38,433 bases of DNA, from assembly GCA_020848965.1 (NCBI GenBank), contig JADLHE010000155.1, forward strand, positions 1 to 38,433, read 5' to 3'. The notes below the pieces were generated by a model. The model was not told where the DNA came from. It ran no database searches and was given only the letters and a program-made list of their open reading frames with translations. The DNA comes from Saprospiraceae bacterium (GTDB lineage: Bacteria > Bacteroidota > Bacteroidia > Chitinophagales > Saprospiraceae). This document shows positions 27,774 through 37,170 of this stretch, in pieces (position 1 is the stretch's first letter; every line of letters begins with the position of its first letter). The position numbers were made by a program, and so were the translations under genes.

Positions 27774-29927
27774 ATGTACACCAAAGAAGAACAACGCCGC
27801 CTTTTCGACCTGTCCAAGCGCCTGCTGCAAGCGCCCGAACCTTCCAACCCCTTGGATGCTGCCGCAATGGCCGCCGAACTGCGGGAAACCATCGTTTACC
27901 ACGAATGGCGCTACTACGCCCAGAACGACCCCGTCGTGAGCGACTACGAGTACGACATGCTCTACAAAAAGCTCCAGGGCATCGAGGCCAAGCACCCCGA
28001 ACTCGTCACGCCCGACTCGCCCACGCAGCGGGTAAGCAGTGATTTGACCGACGAGTTCAACCTCGTGGAGCACCTCACGCCCATGCTCTCCCTCGACAAC
28101 AGCTACGACGCAGCCGACCTCGCCAGCTTCGACGAGCGCATCAAGAACTACCTCGGCCTAGCCGCCGACCTCGAAATCGAGTACTGCGTGGAGCCGAAAT
28201 TCGACGGGGGCACTATCGCACTTGTTTATGAAAACGACCAACTCGTGCGGGCCGCCACCCGTGGCAACGGCGCCCTCGGCGACGAAATCACCGCCAATAT
28301 CCGCACCCTGCGCTCCGTTCCGCTGCGGGCAGAGTTCTCGAAATTCGGCATCGCCAAGGCAGAACTGCGGGGCGAGGCGCTCATCCGCAAGGATGTTTTC
28401 ACAAAAATGAACGAACAGCGGGCCGCCGATGGCGATACCCTCTTCGCCAATCCCCGCAACGCTGCCACGGGCGGCCTGCGCACCAAAGACCCCTCGGAAA
28501 CGGCCAGCCGCCGCATTGAGGCGTTTGTTTACCAAGTCGGCTACGCCGTGGATGCAGCGGGCAACAGCGTTTTGGGCAATTTCAAAACCCACGATAGCCT
28601 CATTGAACTGCTCGGCCAAATTGGTTTCAAAATACCGCAGCACGCCCCGGTGAACAGTGGCTTGGGCGAAAGGAAGGTCTGTCCAAACATCGCCGAAGTC
28701 GCCACCTTCTGCAACGACTGGCAGAACAAACGGGAGCAGTACGCCTACGAAATAGATGGCATGGTGGTGAAGGCCAACAGCCTCGAACTGCAACAGCGGG
28801 CAGGCAGCACGGCGCACCATCCACGCTGGGCCATCGCCTACAAATTCAAGGCGAAGCAGGCGACCACGAAGCTGCTCAACGTGGAGTTCCAAGTGGGCAA
28901 AGTGGGCAGCATCACGCCCGTTGCGAAGCTGGAACCCGTGGCGCTGGCGGGCGTGACGGTCTCTTCGGTGAGCCTTCACAACGAGGATTTTATCCGAAAC
29001 ACAGACCTGCGCCTCGGCGATACCGTGCTGGTGGAACGGGCGGGCGACGTGATTCCGTACATCGTGAAGCCGATGGAGGAACTGCGGGACGGCTCGGAGC
29101 GGGAGATTGTTTTCCCGACGAACTGCCCCGTCTGCAAATCGGAACTGGTGCGAGCCGAGGACGAGGCCGCTTGGCGCTGCGAGAACCCCGATTGCGAAGC
29201 GCAACTCATCCAGCGCATGATTCATCACGTCTCCAAGAATGCGATGGACATTGACGGCTTCGGCGAGAGCCAAATCGAGCGGTTCTACCGCCTCGGCTGG
29301 CTGCACAGCATCGCCGATATTTATCGCCTTGATTATGAGGCCATTGCGAAGCTGGAAGGTTTTGGTGAAAAATCGGCGAAGAACCTGCAAATGGCCATTG
29401 ACAAGGCGAAGAAAAACCCCATCCATCGCCTGTTGCACAGCTTGACCATCCACCATTTGGGCATCAAGGCGGGCAAAATACTCGCCGCCGAAATCGAAAA
29501 CGTGATGGACTTGGCGGGCTGGGACGAGGAGCGTTTCCGCCAAATCAAGGACATCGGGCCAGTGCTGACGCACAACGTCATCCGGTTCTTTCAGAATGAA
29601 AAAAACGTGGCCATCCTTCGGGAAATGGAGGCGCTCGGCGTCAATTTCACCCAAACCGACGAAGACCGCCCGAAGGCCGTCAGCGCCGACGCACCACTGG
29701 CCGGGAAGACGATTTTGTTTACCGGAACATTAATGAAAATGGGCCGCAAGGAAGCCCAAGCCAAGGCCGAAGCCGCCGGGGCGAAGAACATCAGTGCCGT
29801 GAGCGGCAACCTCGACTACCTCGTGGTGGGCGAAGACGCTGGCAGCAAGCTGAAAAAGGCGACTGCGCTGGGCACGGTGACGATTTTGACGGAGGATGCG
29901 TTTTTGGAATTGGTGGGGGGTATGTAA
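27774..29927 (+). CDS. ligA: NAD-dependent DNA ligase
   Basis: Start at ATG 27774 (MYTKEEQRRLFDL; the listed 27702 start is a TTG). EYCVEPKFDGGTIALVYEN (adenylation motif KxDG), Zn-finger CPVCKSELVRAEDEAAWRCENPDCEAQ, HhH region, C-terminal BRCT. Confidence 0.97.
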   Translation: MYTKEEQRRLFDLSKRLLQAPEPSNPLDAAAMAAELRETIVYHEWRYYAQNDPVVSDYEYDMLYKKLQGIEAKHPELVTPDSPTQRVSSDLTDEFNLVEHLTPMLSLDNSYDAADLASFDERIKNYLGLAADLEIEYCVEPKFDGGTIALVYENDQLVRAATRGNGALGDEITANIRTLRSVPLRAEFSKFGIAKAELRGEALIRKDVFTKMNEQRAADGDTLFANPRNAATGGLRTKDPSETASRRIEAFVYQVGYAVDAAGNSVLGNFKTHDSLIELLGQIGFKIPQHAPVNSGLGERKVCPNIAEVATFCNDWQNKREQYAYEIDGMVVKANSLELQQRAGSTAHHPRWAIAYKFKAKQATTKLLNVEFQVGKVGSITPVAKLEPVALAGVTVSSVSLHNEDFIRNTDLRLGDTVLVERAGDVIPYIVKPMEELRDGSEREIVFPTNCPVCKSELVRAEDEAAWRCENPDCEAQLIQRMIHHVSKNAMDIDGFGESQIERFYRLGWLHSIADIYRLDYEAIAKLEGFGEKSAKNLQMAIDKAKKNPIHRLLHSLTIHHLGIKAGKILAAEIENVMDLAGWDEERFRQIKDIGPVLTHNVIRFFQNEKNVAILREMEALGVNFTQTDEDRPKAVSADAPLAGKTILFTGTLMKMGRKEAQAKAEAAGAKNISAVSGNLDYLVVGEDAGSKLKKATALGTVTILTEDAFLELVGGM

Positions 29928-29993
29928 CAGCCAAAGCAGTGGTTTTTCAAGAGAAGAAATTATATTTGGAACAGGAAAACACAAAACGCCCCT

Positions 29994-30470
29994 ATGATTA
30001 CATTTGATGAGAAAGGCTATGTTCATCCTTATGAAGTTATTGAGATGACTTTGGGAGAATTTGAACAGACTTTTGTCGAGGCAATGGAAGACAGCGGCCA
30101 TCGCAAACAATTGTTTACCAACTACTTGCGGTTAATGGAGGACTTTCGTGCCGCCTTGGGTATTCCATTTTTTCAATGGGTCAATGGCAGTTTCACTACC
30201 AAAAAACTGTATCCGGGAGATATTGATGTGGTAAGTTTCATCGAATACGACCAATTTGCACGAAAATTAGCAGTGCTTGACCGTTTTTATTCAATTGGGA
30301 AAAGCAGCTACGACACCGATTTGCATTTTGCCGCCACCTGCAAATGGAACCATCGCTACCACGAAAGGGCGGTCAGTGATGAAGCATATTGGAAGGATAT
30401 TTTTGGTTACTCTAAGCCTGATGACAATGGGTTACGTTATCCTAAGGGCATCATCAAAATCAAATTTTGA
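29994..30470 (+). CDS. nucleotidyltransferase-like protein (DUF6932-like)
   Basis: QWVNGSFTTKKLYPGDIDVVSFI gives a GSx(n)DxD nucleotidyltransferase-type signature, with a candidate third acidic residue in DTDLHF; small 158-aa ORF in a locally AT-rich segment. Confidence 0.65.
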   Translation: MITFDEKGYVHPYEVIEMTLGEFEQTFVEAMEDSGHRKQLFTNYLRLMEDFRAALGIPFFQWVNGSFTTKKLYPGDIDVVSFIEYDQFARKLAVLDRFYSIGKSSYDTDLHFAATCKWNHRYHERAVSDEAYWKDIFGYSKPDDNGLRYPKGIIKIKF

Positions 30471-30473
30471 GCA

Positions 30474-30785
30474 ATGAACGAATTCAAGGGACATAAAATC
30501 CAAGGGATTATTGATGAAATCAACAAGACCCAAGCCATGATAGAACTTCATGTGCGCCACAAAGATGAAGTATCGGTTTTTATGGTCAAGCAGTACAATG
30601 GCATCAAACGCAAACTTTTCAAAGAATTGCTCGCAGAAATGATGCTCGCCGACCTCAGTTACAATGACATGGAGCATTTCATCCAGCGATTGGCCGCCTA
30701 CCTCAAGCAATCGGACGAAGCGACCTCTTTGTCCAAAGAACTCAAATCAAATTTGGCAGCCGTAGAAAAGTTAATGCCAGCGTGA
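30474..30785 (+). CDS. small conserved-looking hypothetical protein, partner of the upstream NTase-like gene
   Basis: 103-aa predominantly helical-looking ORF whose ATG lies 3 nt after the upstream stop (TGA GCA ATG). Confidence 0.65.
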   Translation: MNEFKGHKIQGIIDEINKTQAMIELHVRHKDEVSVFMVKQYNGIKRKLFKELLAEMMLADLSYNDMEHFIQRLAAYLKQSDEATSLSKELKSNLAAVEKLMPA

Positions 30786-30808
30786 CAAGGTGCTTACTTT
30801 TGCGGACT

Positions 30809-30883
30809 TTTAAACACGGAGACACAAAGGTACAGCGTGGCACTCAATTGAAACTCCTGCGACCTCTGTGCCTCGGTGTTAAA
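30809..30883. repeat. imperfect inverted repeat of CACAGAGG-type words upstream of the thiolase
   Basis: TTTAAACACGGAGACACAAAGG (30809-30830) versus CCTCTGTGCCTCGGTGTTAAA (30863-30883): complementary apart from 3 mismatches and a 1-nt gap. Confidence 0.75.
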
Positions 30884-30955
30884 TAAAAGCGGTTGAGCCA
30901 AAGGCGAAACCCAATCCTAAAACCCAACGTTTCCTAATCAAATCACAACCAAATC

Positions 30956-32134
30956 ATGCAAGAAGTTTTCATCGTTTCCGCCGTGCGCACGCCATTGGGC
31001 AGTTTCGGCGGCGTTCTTTCCAGCATCGCCGCACCAGCATTGGGAGCAGCCGCCATCAAGGGCGCACTCGCAGCCGCTGGCGTTTCCGCCGACCAAGTCG
31101 AGGAAGTCATCATGGGCAATGTCGTGTCCGCCAACCTCGGCCAGGCCCCTGCCCGACAGGCCGCCCGTGCCGCTGGCATCCCCGACAACGTGCCTTGCAC
31201 CACCGTGAACAAGGTATGCGCCTCCGGCATGAAGTCCATCATGTTTGCATCGCAAAGCATCATGCTCGGTCACAACGACATCGTGGTAGCGGGCGGTATG
31301 GAAAATATGTCGCAGGCCCCGTTCTACGTGCCCAACGCCCGCTGGGGCTACAAGTACGGCGATGGCGCCTTCATTGACGGTCTCGCAAAGGACGGCCTCG
31401 CCGATGCCTACGAGCAGTGCGCCATGGGCATCTTCGCCGACCGCACCGCTGAGCAGTACGGCATCAGCCGGGAGGCACAGGACGCCTTCGCCATTGACAG
31501 TTACAAGCGGGCCGCCGCTGCGACGGACGCTGGTTTTTTTAAATCCGAAATCGTACCCGTGGCCATCCCACAGAAGAAGGGCGACCCCGTGCTCATTGGT
31601 GAGGACGAGGAGTACAAAAAGGTCATGTTCGACAAGATACCCGGCCTGCGCCCCGCCTTCACCCCGAACGGCACGGTGACTGCCGCCAATGCCTCCACCA
31701 TCAACGACGGCGCTTCGGCGCTGGTGCTGGTTTCCGGCAAAAAGCTGAAGGAACTCGGTCTGAAGCCCCTCGCCCGCATCGCCTCCGTCGCTGATGCCGA
31801 GCAGGAGCCAGCTTGGTTCACCACCTCGCCTACCGTGGCCGCTCCGCTTGCGCTCAAGCGGGCAGGTTTGACGAAGAATGATATTGATTTTTACGAAGTA
31901 AACGAGGCATTCAGCGTGGTAACGTTGGCCTTTGAAAAGCTCATGGAAATCAGCCACGACCAGACCAACGTGTTCGGCGGGGCGGTGTCGCTCGGCCACC
32001 CATTGGGGGCGTCCGGTGCCCGTATCGTCACGACGCTGAACAACGTGCTGCAACAACGCAATGGACGCTACGGCCTCGCTGCCATTTGCAATGGCGGGGG
32101 AGGGGCTTCGGCGCTGATTTTGGAAAGGGTGTAG
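30956..32134 (+). CDS. acetyl-CoA C-acyltransferase (thiolase)
   Basis: EVFIVSAVRTPLGSFGG; NKVCASGMKSIMFASQSI (active Cys); NEAFSVVTLAFEK; GGAVSLGHPLGASGARIV; GLAAICNGGGGASALILERV. Confidence 0.96.
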   Translation: MQEVFIVSAVRTPLGSFGGVLSSIAAPALGAAAIKGALAAAGVSADQVEEVIMGNVVSANLGQAPARQAARAAGIPDNVPCTTVNKVCASGMKSIMFASQSIMLGHNDIVVAGGMENMSQAPFYVPNARWGYKYGDGAFIDGLAKDGLADAYEQCAMGIFADRTAEQYGISREAQDAFAIDSYKRAAAATDAGFFKSEIVPVAIPQKKGDPVLIGEDEEYKKVMFDKIPGLRPAFTPNGTVTAANASTINDGASALVLVSGKKLKELGLKPLARIASVADAEQEPAWFTTSPTVAAPLALKRAGLTKNDIDFYEVNEAFSVVTLAFEKLMEISHDQTNVFGGAVSLGHPLGASGARIVTTLNNVLQQRNGRYGLAAICNGGGGASALILERV

Positions 32135-32192
32135 CAGTTTATTTATGGCGTATTGATAGGATTGCTTTGAGTAATCCTATCAATTAAAACCT

Positions 32193-34025
32193 ATGTCTTT
32201 TTTCGACAAAAAATACCTCCCTGCGCTGGCCTTGTTCGTATTGGCTTTGGCGCTTTATGCCAACACATTGGGGCACGGCTTCGTGCTGGACGACCAAATC
32301 GTCATCACGCAGAACGACTACGTGAAACAGGGCTGGTCGGGCATTTACGATATTTTTTCTCACGATACTTTCGCTGGTTATAGCCGCTTGGCAGGGCAGG
32401 AAAACTCCCTACCAGGTGGCCGCTATCGCCCGCTTTCCTTGGCAGTCTTCGCTGTTTTTTACAGCATTTTTGGTGAAAATACGCTGCCCTACCATGTGCT
32501 GGCCGTGCTGCTGTATGCGCTCACGGGCGTGCTGCTCTTCGTGTTGCTCCGCAACTTGTTTACCGCATTGCCGCAAGGCACCTTGCTCGCCGGACTAACG
32601 ACTGGGCTTTTCATCGTGCATCCCGTGCATACCGAGGTGGTGGCCAATATCAAAAGTTGCGACGAGCAACTGGCCCTGCTATTCGGGTTGGGCGCATGGC
32701 TGGCCACGCTCCGGGCTTATGATACTGGTAAAAAATGGTCTTGGCCACTGACTGGGCTGCTGTTTTTCCTTGCTTGCCTATCCAAGGAAAACGCCGTTTT
32801 GTTAGCCATACTAGTACCGTTTTCATTGGTTGTTTTTAGGAAAGCTAGCATTATGGGCGCTTTGCGACAAGGCATTCCAATCTACCTTGCTTTGACTGCC
32901 TTCCTGATAATCCGGGCGGCAGTTACCTCCTCGGAAGCTGGTGGCCCAACCATGTCCGCCGACCCGCTGAACAACCCGTTTTTGGTATGGAACGGTAGTG
33001 CTTGGCTGCCTTGCTCGGCAATGGAACGGGCTGCGACCGTTCTATACACCTTGGGCTATCAGCTACGGCTGCTTGCACTGCCCCATCCGCTCACCTCCGA
33101 TTATTACCACCTGCAATTGCAGTCGTGCGCAAGTCCCGCCGTATGGTTTGGTTTGCTGGCCTTGGCAGTGACGGCGTTTATTGGCATTTTTTCGCTGCGC
33201 AAACAAGCTGACAATCCACTTCATTCGGCAGTGGGTTTTGGCATTGTGTTCCTATTGCTGACGATTGGCCTTACGGCCAATATTTTGTTCCCAATTGGGG
33301 CATTTATGGCCGAGCGGTTTTTGTACCTGCCTTCGGTGGGGTTCTGCATCGCCGCCGTGGCTGGTGGCAAGCTGCTGTTTGATAAGTATGCGACGAAGCG
33401 CTTAGTACCATTTTTCGTGGTGGCCAAGGTCGTTTTCATCCTGCTCACCTTGCTCCGCAACCCCGCATGGAAAGACAATGCAACACTTTTAGGTACTGAC
33501 ATCCATACCTCCACGGGCAGCCCAAAGCTGAACAGCGATTATGGCACCCAGTTGCTTGAAAAGGGGCTTCAAGATAAAGACCCCACCAAACGCCAAGAAC
33601 TGTTGGCAAAAGCGCAGCAGCACCTACGAACGGCCCTCGACCACCATCCTACCTACTACGATGCCTACCTTGCCCACGGTGCCTGCTCCTATTATCTGGG
33701 GGAATTTGATGCAGCCGTAGCTTCTTACAGGGCCGCATTCAAGCTATCCCCACAAGACCCCAAGTCAAAATTGGGCCTGCAATACGCCCTGCAAGCCCAA
33801 GCCGATGCCCAACATCAAAAGGGCCAGACCGATGCCGCTATCACGGCCATGACTGAGGCTTGGCAGCTACAGCCCGATACCCTTTCAGCCACGCATTTGG
33901 CCATTTATTACCGTGCTAAAAACGAACCCGCAAAAGCAGTGGAATGGATGGAAAAGGCGGTGGAGTTGGTGCCAAGGGATGAAAGGTTGGCTAAAAAAAT
34001 AATTGATGTAACATCAGGACATTGA
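32193..34025 (+). CDS. multipass membrane protein with C-terminal TPR repeats (TMTC/protein O-mannosyltransferase-like)
   Basis: NTLGHGFVLDDQIVITQNDYVKQG, RYRPLSLAVFAVFYSIFGENTLPYHVLAVLLY, VHPVHTEVVANIKSCDE; multiple TM stretches; C-terminal TPR (YYDAYLAHGACSYYLGEFDAAVASYRAAFKLSPQDPKSK). Confidence 0.85.
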   Translation: MSFFDKKYLPALALFVLALALYANTLGHGFVLDDQIVITQNDYVKQGWSGIYDIFSHDTFAGYSRLAGQENSLPGGRYRPLSLAVFAVFYSIFGENTLPYHVLAVLLYALTGVLLFVLLRNLFTALPQGTLLAGLTTGLFIVHPVHTEVVANIKSCDEQLALLFGLGAWLATLRAYDTGKKWSWPLTGLLFFLACLSKENAVLLAILVPFSLVVFRKASIMGALRQGIPIYLALTAFLIIRAAVTSSEAGGPTMSADPLNNPFLVWNGSAWLPCSAMERAATVLYTLGYQLRLLALPHPLTSDYYHLQLQSCASPAVWFGLLALAVTAFIGIFSLRKQADNPLHSAVGFGIVFLLLTIGLTANILFPIGAFMAERFLYLPSVGFCIAAVAGGKLLFDKYATKRLVPFFVVAKVVFILLTLLRNPAWKDNATLLGTDIHTSTGSPKLNSDYGTQLLEKGLQDKDPTKRQELLAKAQQHLRTALDHHPTYYDAYLAHGACSYYLGEFDAAVASYRAAFKLSPQDPKSKLGLQYALQAQADAQHQKGQTDAAITAMTEAWQLQPDTLSATHLAIYYRAKNEPAKAVEWMEKAVELVPRDERLAKKIIDVTSGH

Positions 34026-34026
34026 A

Positions 34027-34065
34027 TAAACAAAAGGCCCAGCATTCAGCCGGGCCTTTTGTTTA
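34027..34065. terminator. bidirectional terminator between convergent genes
   Basis: TAAACAAAAGGCCC (34027-34040) / GGGCCTTTTGTTTA (34052-34065), 14-bp perfect stem. Confidence 0.88.
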
Positions 34066-34074
34066 TCAGTTTTC

Positions 34075-35313
34075 TCACTCATACCGCAACGCCTCAATCG
34101 GGTCCAGCTTTGACGCCTTCATCGCCGGATAGATGCCCGAACCAAGCCCTACCAGCGTACAGACGATAATGGCCATCACAATCCAGTTCCAAGGCATAAC
34201 GAAATTGCCGCCCATGGCCATCGTGACAAGGAGGCCAGCCAAGATGCCAAGGATGATACCCACCACACCGCCCATTTGGCAAATAACAATGGCTTCGGTG
34301 AGGAACTGCCACAGGATGTTCTTGCGGGTAGCACCGAGCGATTTACTGATGCCGATTTCACGGGTGCGCTCCGTCACCGATACGAGCATGATGTTCATCA
34401 GGCCAATGGCGGCACCGAGCAGCGTCATCAGGCCGATGGCCACGGCGGCGGCCCGCAGGTTGGTGGTGTTCTCCTTGATGATGGACACTAGGCTGTCGCT
34501 CTTGAAGATTTCAAAATCGTTCCGTTGGCGGGCCAAGAGGTGGCGCACGCTTCGAAAGATGCCGATGCTGTAAGACTCGGCCTGCTCCATCTGTGTGGCA
34601 TCGTTCAGGCTCACCATCACATTGTAGTTCTGGTTGGGGTTGGCGTAGTAGCGTTTGCCGTCCAGCAGCGGGATGAGCACCACCCGGTCTTCGTTCTGGT
34701 TCATGGCAGAGCCTTTGCTGTTCAGCACGCCCACCACTTTGAACTGCACGTTGCCTACGGCAATCACCTTGTTCAGCGCCCGCTCTGGTTTATCGTTGAA
34801 AAGCGTTTTTACAATATCGGAGCCGATGATGGCCTTGTTGCCGCCATTGAGGATTTCCTGGCCCGTGAAGATACGGCCATGCCCGATTTCCAGCCCCTTG
34901 CCCTCGATATAGTTCTCGTCAATGGCCACCACCCGCACGGTCGGATTGGTCTTTTCGTCCCCATGCTTGATGGTGCCATTCCCTGTACAATCCACCGAAA
35001 CGGAAACCCTAGCCGGAAAGTCGAAGCGCTCCTTGAAATCGAGTGCCTGCTTCAACGAAATGGACTCGCCGAGCTTTTGCCGCCTACCACCCTCCGAGCC
35101 GCTCAGTTCCTGGCCTTTGGGGTAAATGGTGAACGAATTGGCGCCCAAGCCGCTGAAATTGTCGTTGAGGGAAAAGACCATATTGTCAATGGCCGTCAGG
35201 ATGCCCACCAACGCCATGATGCCGAGGGCGATTATCATGAGGGTGAGGATGGCCCTGAGCAGGTTGCTCCGCACCGAGCGCAAGGCTATCATTATAATTT
35301 CACTGTATTGCAT
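34075..35313 (-). CDS. ABC transporter permease (MacB periplasmic core + FtsX-like domains)
   Basis: [111 protein letters not shown]. Confidence 0.94.
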   Translation of the reverse strand: MQYSEIIMIALRSVRSNLLRAILTLMIIALGIMALVGILTAIDNMVFSLNDNFSGLGANSFTIYPKGQELSGSEGGRRQKLGESISLKQALDFKERFDFPARVSVSVDCTGNGTIKHGDEKTNPTVRVVAIDENYIEGKGLEIGHGRIFTGQEILNGGNKAIIGSDIVKTLFNDKPERALNKVIAVGNVQFKVVGVLNSKGSAMNQNEDRVVLIPLLDGKRYYANPNQNYNVMVSLNDATQMEQAESYSIGIFRSVRHLLARQRNDFEIFKSDSLVSIIKENTTNLRAAAVAIGLMTLLGAAIGLMNIMLVSVTERTREIGISKSLGATRKNILWQFLTEAIVICQMGGVVGIILGILAGLLVTMAMGGNFVMPWNWIVMAIIVCTLVGLGSGIYPAMKASKLDPIEALRYE

Positions 35314-35393
35314 GGTATTTTTTTGCGAGGGCTGAAATTACACCGTCTATCTTCCACCGCCTCATTTTGTTGGACAAAAAAAGCATTTTTTAC

Positions 35394-35435
35394 GGTGGAC
35401 GACGGGCGGTGGACGGTGGACGGTGGACGGTGGGT
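35394..35435. repeat. 7-nt tandem array GGTGGAC upstream of upp
   Basis: GGTGGAC GACGGGC GGTGGAC GGTGGAC GGTGGAC GGTGGGT in 7-nt register. Confidence 0.9.
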
Positions 35436-35598
35436 GGCAGACGGACTGCATTTTGGGCTAGGCGTGCGGCGTATTTCCTTCCCATCTCGAAATATTTTCC
35501 GAACGCCTACTTGCTGTGGGCCGTAGGCCGTCCGCCGTATTTTCCTACATTTGCCGCACTGGTTTTGATGATTCAAAATCAGCGAAAAACAAAGATTT

Positions 35599-36249
35599 AT
35601 GGTTGTAAACCTGAGCGATAAAAACAGTTTGACCAACCGCTTCGTGGCCGAACTGCGGGACGTACACATCCAAAAGGACCGGATGCGCTTTCGGCGCAAT
35701 TTGGAGCGGCTGGGCGAGGTGATGGCTTATGAAATCAGCCAAAAACTGAACTACCAAGCCCAATCGGTGGAGACGCCGCTTGGCGTGGCACACCACAGCC
35801 TGCCCGCCGACCGCATCGTCTTGGCGACCATCCTGCGGGCGGGAATGCCCATGCACCAAGGCATGTTGAATTATTTCGACGATGCCGAAAACGCATTCAT
35901 TTCCGCCTATCGCCGCCACCACAAGGACGGCAGCTTCGAGATTGCGCTGGAATACGTTTCCTGCCCCAATTTGCAGGACTGCGTTCTCATCCTTTGCGAC
36001 CCAATGCTAGCGACCGGTGCCTCAGTGGCATTGGCCCTTGAAGCCTTGCGCAAGTTCGGCGTGCCCTCGCAGGTGCATGTTGTCACGGCAATTGCCTCCC
36101 GGCAGGGCATTGACCATATTCGGCGCACATTGCCACAGGCAGGCATCTGGGCAGGGGCCATTGACGAAGAACTGACGGCCAAATCGTATATTGTGCCTGG
36201 CCTCGGCGATGCTGGGGATTTGGCCTACGGGCCGAAATTGCAAGCGTGA
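35599..36249 (+). CDS. upp: uracil phosphoribosyltransferase
   Basis: 216 aa; LVATILRAGMPMHQGMLNYFDDAENAFISAYR-type block; CVLILCDPMLATGASVALALEAL (PRPP loop); YIVPGLGDAGDLAYGPK. Confidence 0.93.
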   Translation: MVVNLSDKNSLTNRFVAELRDVHIQKDRMRFRRNLERLGEVMAYEISQKLNYQAQSVETPLGVAHHSLPADRIVLATILRAGMPMHQGMLNYFDDAENAFISAYRRHHKDGSFEIALEYVSCPNLQDCVLILCDPMLATGASVALALEALRKFGVPSQVHVVTAIASRQGIDHIRRTLPQAGIWAGAIDEELTAKSYIVPGLGDAGDLAYGPKLQA

Positions 36250-36385
36250 TACGGTTGCGGATTGGGAGCCAGAAAGCGTGGCATGAAAAATTAGCGTTTT
36301 TGTAACAAATTTGCACCTGTTCAGTCTCAACACGAAGCAACCTTGACCGTTTTCTTTTTACCAAGAAAATAAAAACTGGCTGGAG

Positions 36386-36413
36386 CCGTCCACCGACCAT
36401 CGTTGGCCGTCCA
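36386..36413. repeat. 7-nt CCGTCCA array downstream of upp
   Basis: CCGTCCA CCGACCA TCGTTGG CCGTCCA in 7-nt register; the word is the reverse complement of the array at 35394-35435. Confidence 0.7.
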
Positions 36414-36434
36414 CCACAAAAAAATCTAAGCTCT

Positions 36435-37073
36435 ATGAAAAAATTCTTGTTGTTCAGTTTTCTGGCCCTGTTCTTCACGGTGGCCTTCCAACACGATGCC
36501 TTCGCACAGAAAAAAGGCAAAAAGAAATCATCGAAAACGGACGAGTATTTTGACGACAGCGGCTTTGCCAACAAGCTCTGGTATGGCGGCAATTTCAATC
36601 TAGGCTTTGCAGGAGGCAACACCCAAAGCCAGTTCGTTTTTGGCTTGTCTCCAATGGTTGGCTATAAATTGCTGAACGATGTGGTATCTCTTGGCCCTAG
36701 GGTCGGTTTCGAGCTGAATAAAATAAAAGTATCGGCTTGCGTTGGTTGCCCGGTGTTCAAGTCTTCGCCAATTTCTTATAATATGGGCGTTTTCGCTAGG
36801 GTTAAACCATTTCAGAACTTCTTCGGCCATGTTGAATACGAGTATCAAAACGCAGAATCTGTAGATCCTGACGGTGACAACCAGATAGAGATTGACAATA
36901 AAGGCAATATCATTACAGGTCGCCTTTCCTACAACAATGTCTATGTTGGGGCTGGATACACTAGCGGTGGTCTTTGGGGCTATGAGTTTTTGGTACTATA
37001 CAATGTCAACCAACCTGCCGAGTCATTTGCATCGCCATTAATCTACCGTGTTGGCATAACGCATAAGTTCTGA
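36435..37073 (+). CDS. hypothetical outer-membrane beta-barrel-like protein
   Basis: Signal peptide MKKFLLFSFLALFFTVAFQHDAFAQ; alternating beta-strand-like pattern; terminal aromatic residue (...LIYRVGITHKF). Confidence 0.7.
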   Translation: MKKFLLFSFLALFFTVAFQHDAFAQKKGKKKSSKTDEYFDDSGFANKLWYGGNFNLGFAGGNTQSQFVFGLSPMVGYKLLNDVVSLGPRVGFELNKIKVSACVGCPVFKSSPISYNMGVFARVKPFQNFFGHVEYEYQNAESVDPDGDNQIEIDNKGNIITGRLSYNNVYVGAGYTSGGLWGYEFLVLYNVNQPAESFASPLIYRVGITHKF

Positions 37074-37087
37074 CCCACATTTTCGGC

Positions 37088-37133
37088 AAACAAAAAAAGC
37101 CGCTTCCCGAACTGGGGGGCGGCTTTTTTGTTT
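37088..37133 (+). terminator. intrinsic terminator
   Basis: AAACAAAAAAAGCCGC / GCGGCTTTTTTGTTT stem 15 bp past the 36435-37073 stop. Confidence 0.82.
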
Positions 37134-37170
37134 CACCTCCTTACTTTTGCGGGTTGATAAAAGTTTAGGA

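Noticed and set aside
28158-29654. 498-aa minus-strand ORF
   Set aside because: Antisense to ligA, whose motifs are unambiguous.
30938-32056. 372-aa minus-strand ORF
   Set aside because: Antisense to thiolase; low-complexity Gly/His/Val composition.
34525-35526. 333-aa plus-strand ORF
   Set aside because: Antisense to the ABC permease; runs into the non-coding heptamer array.
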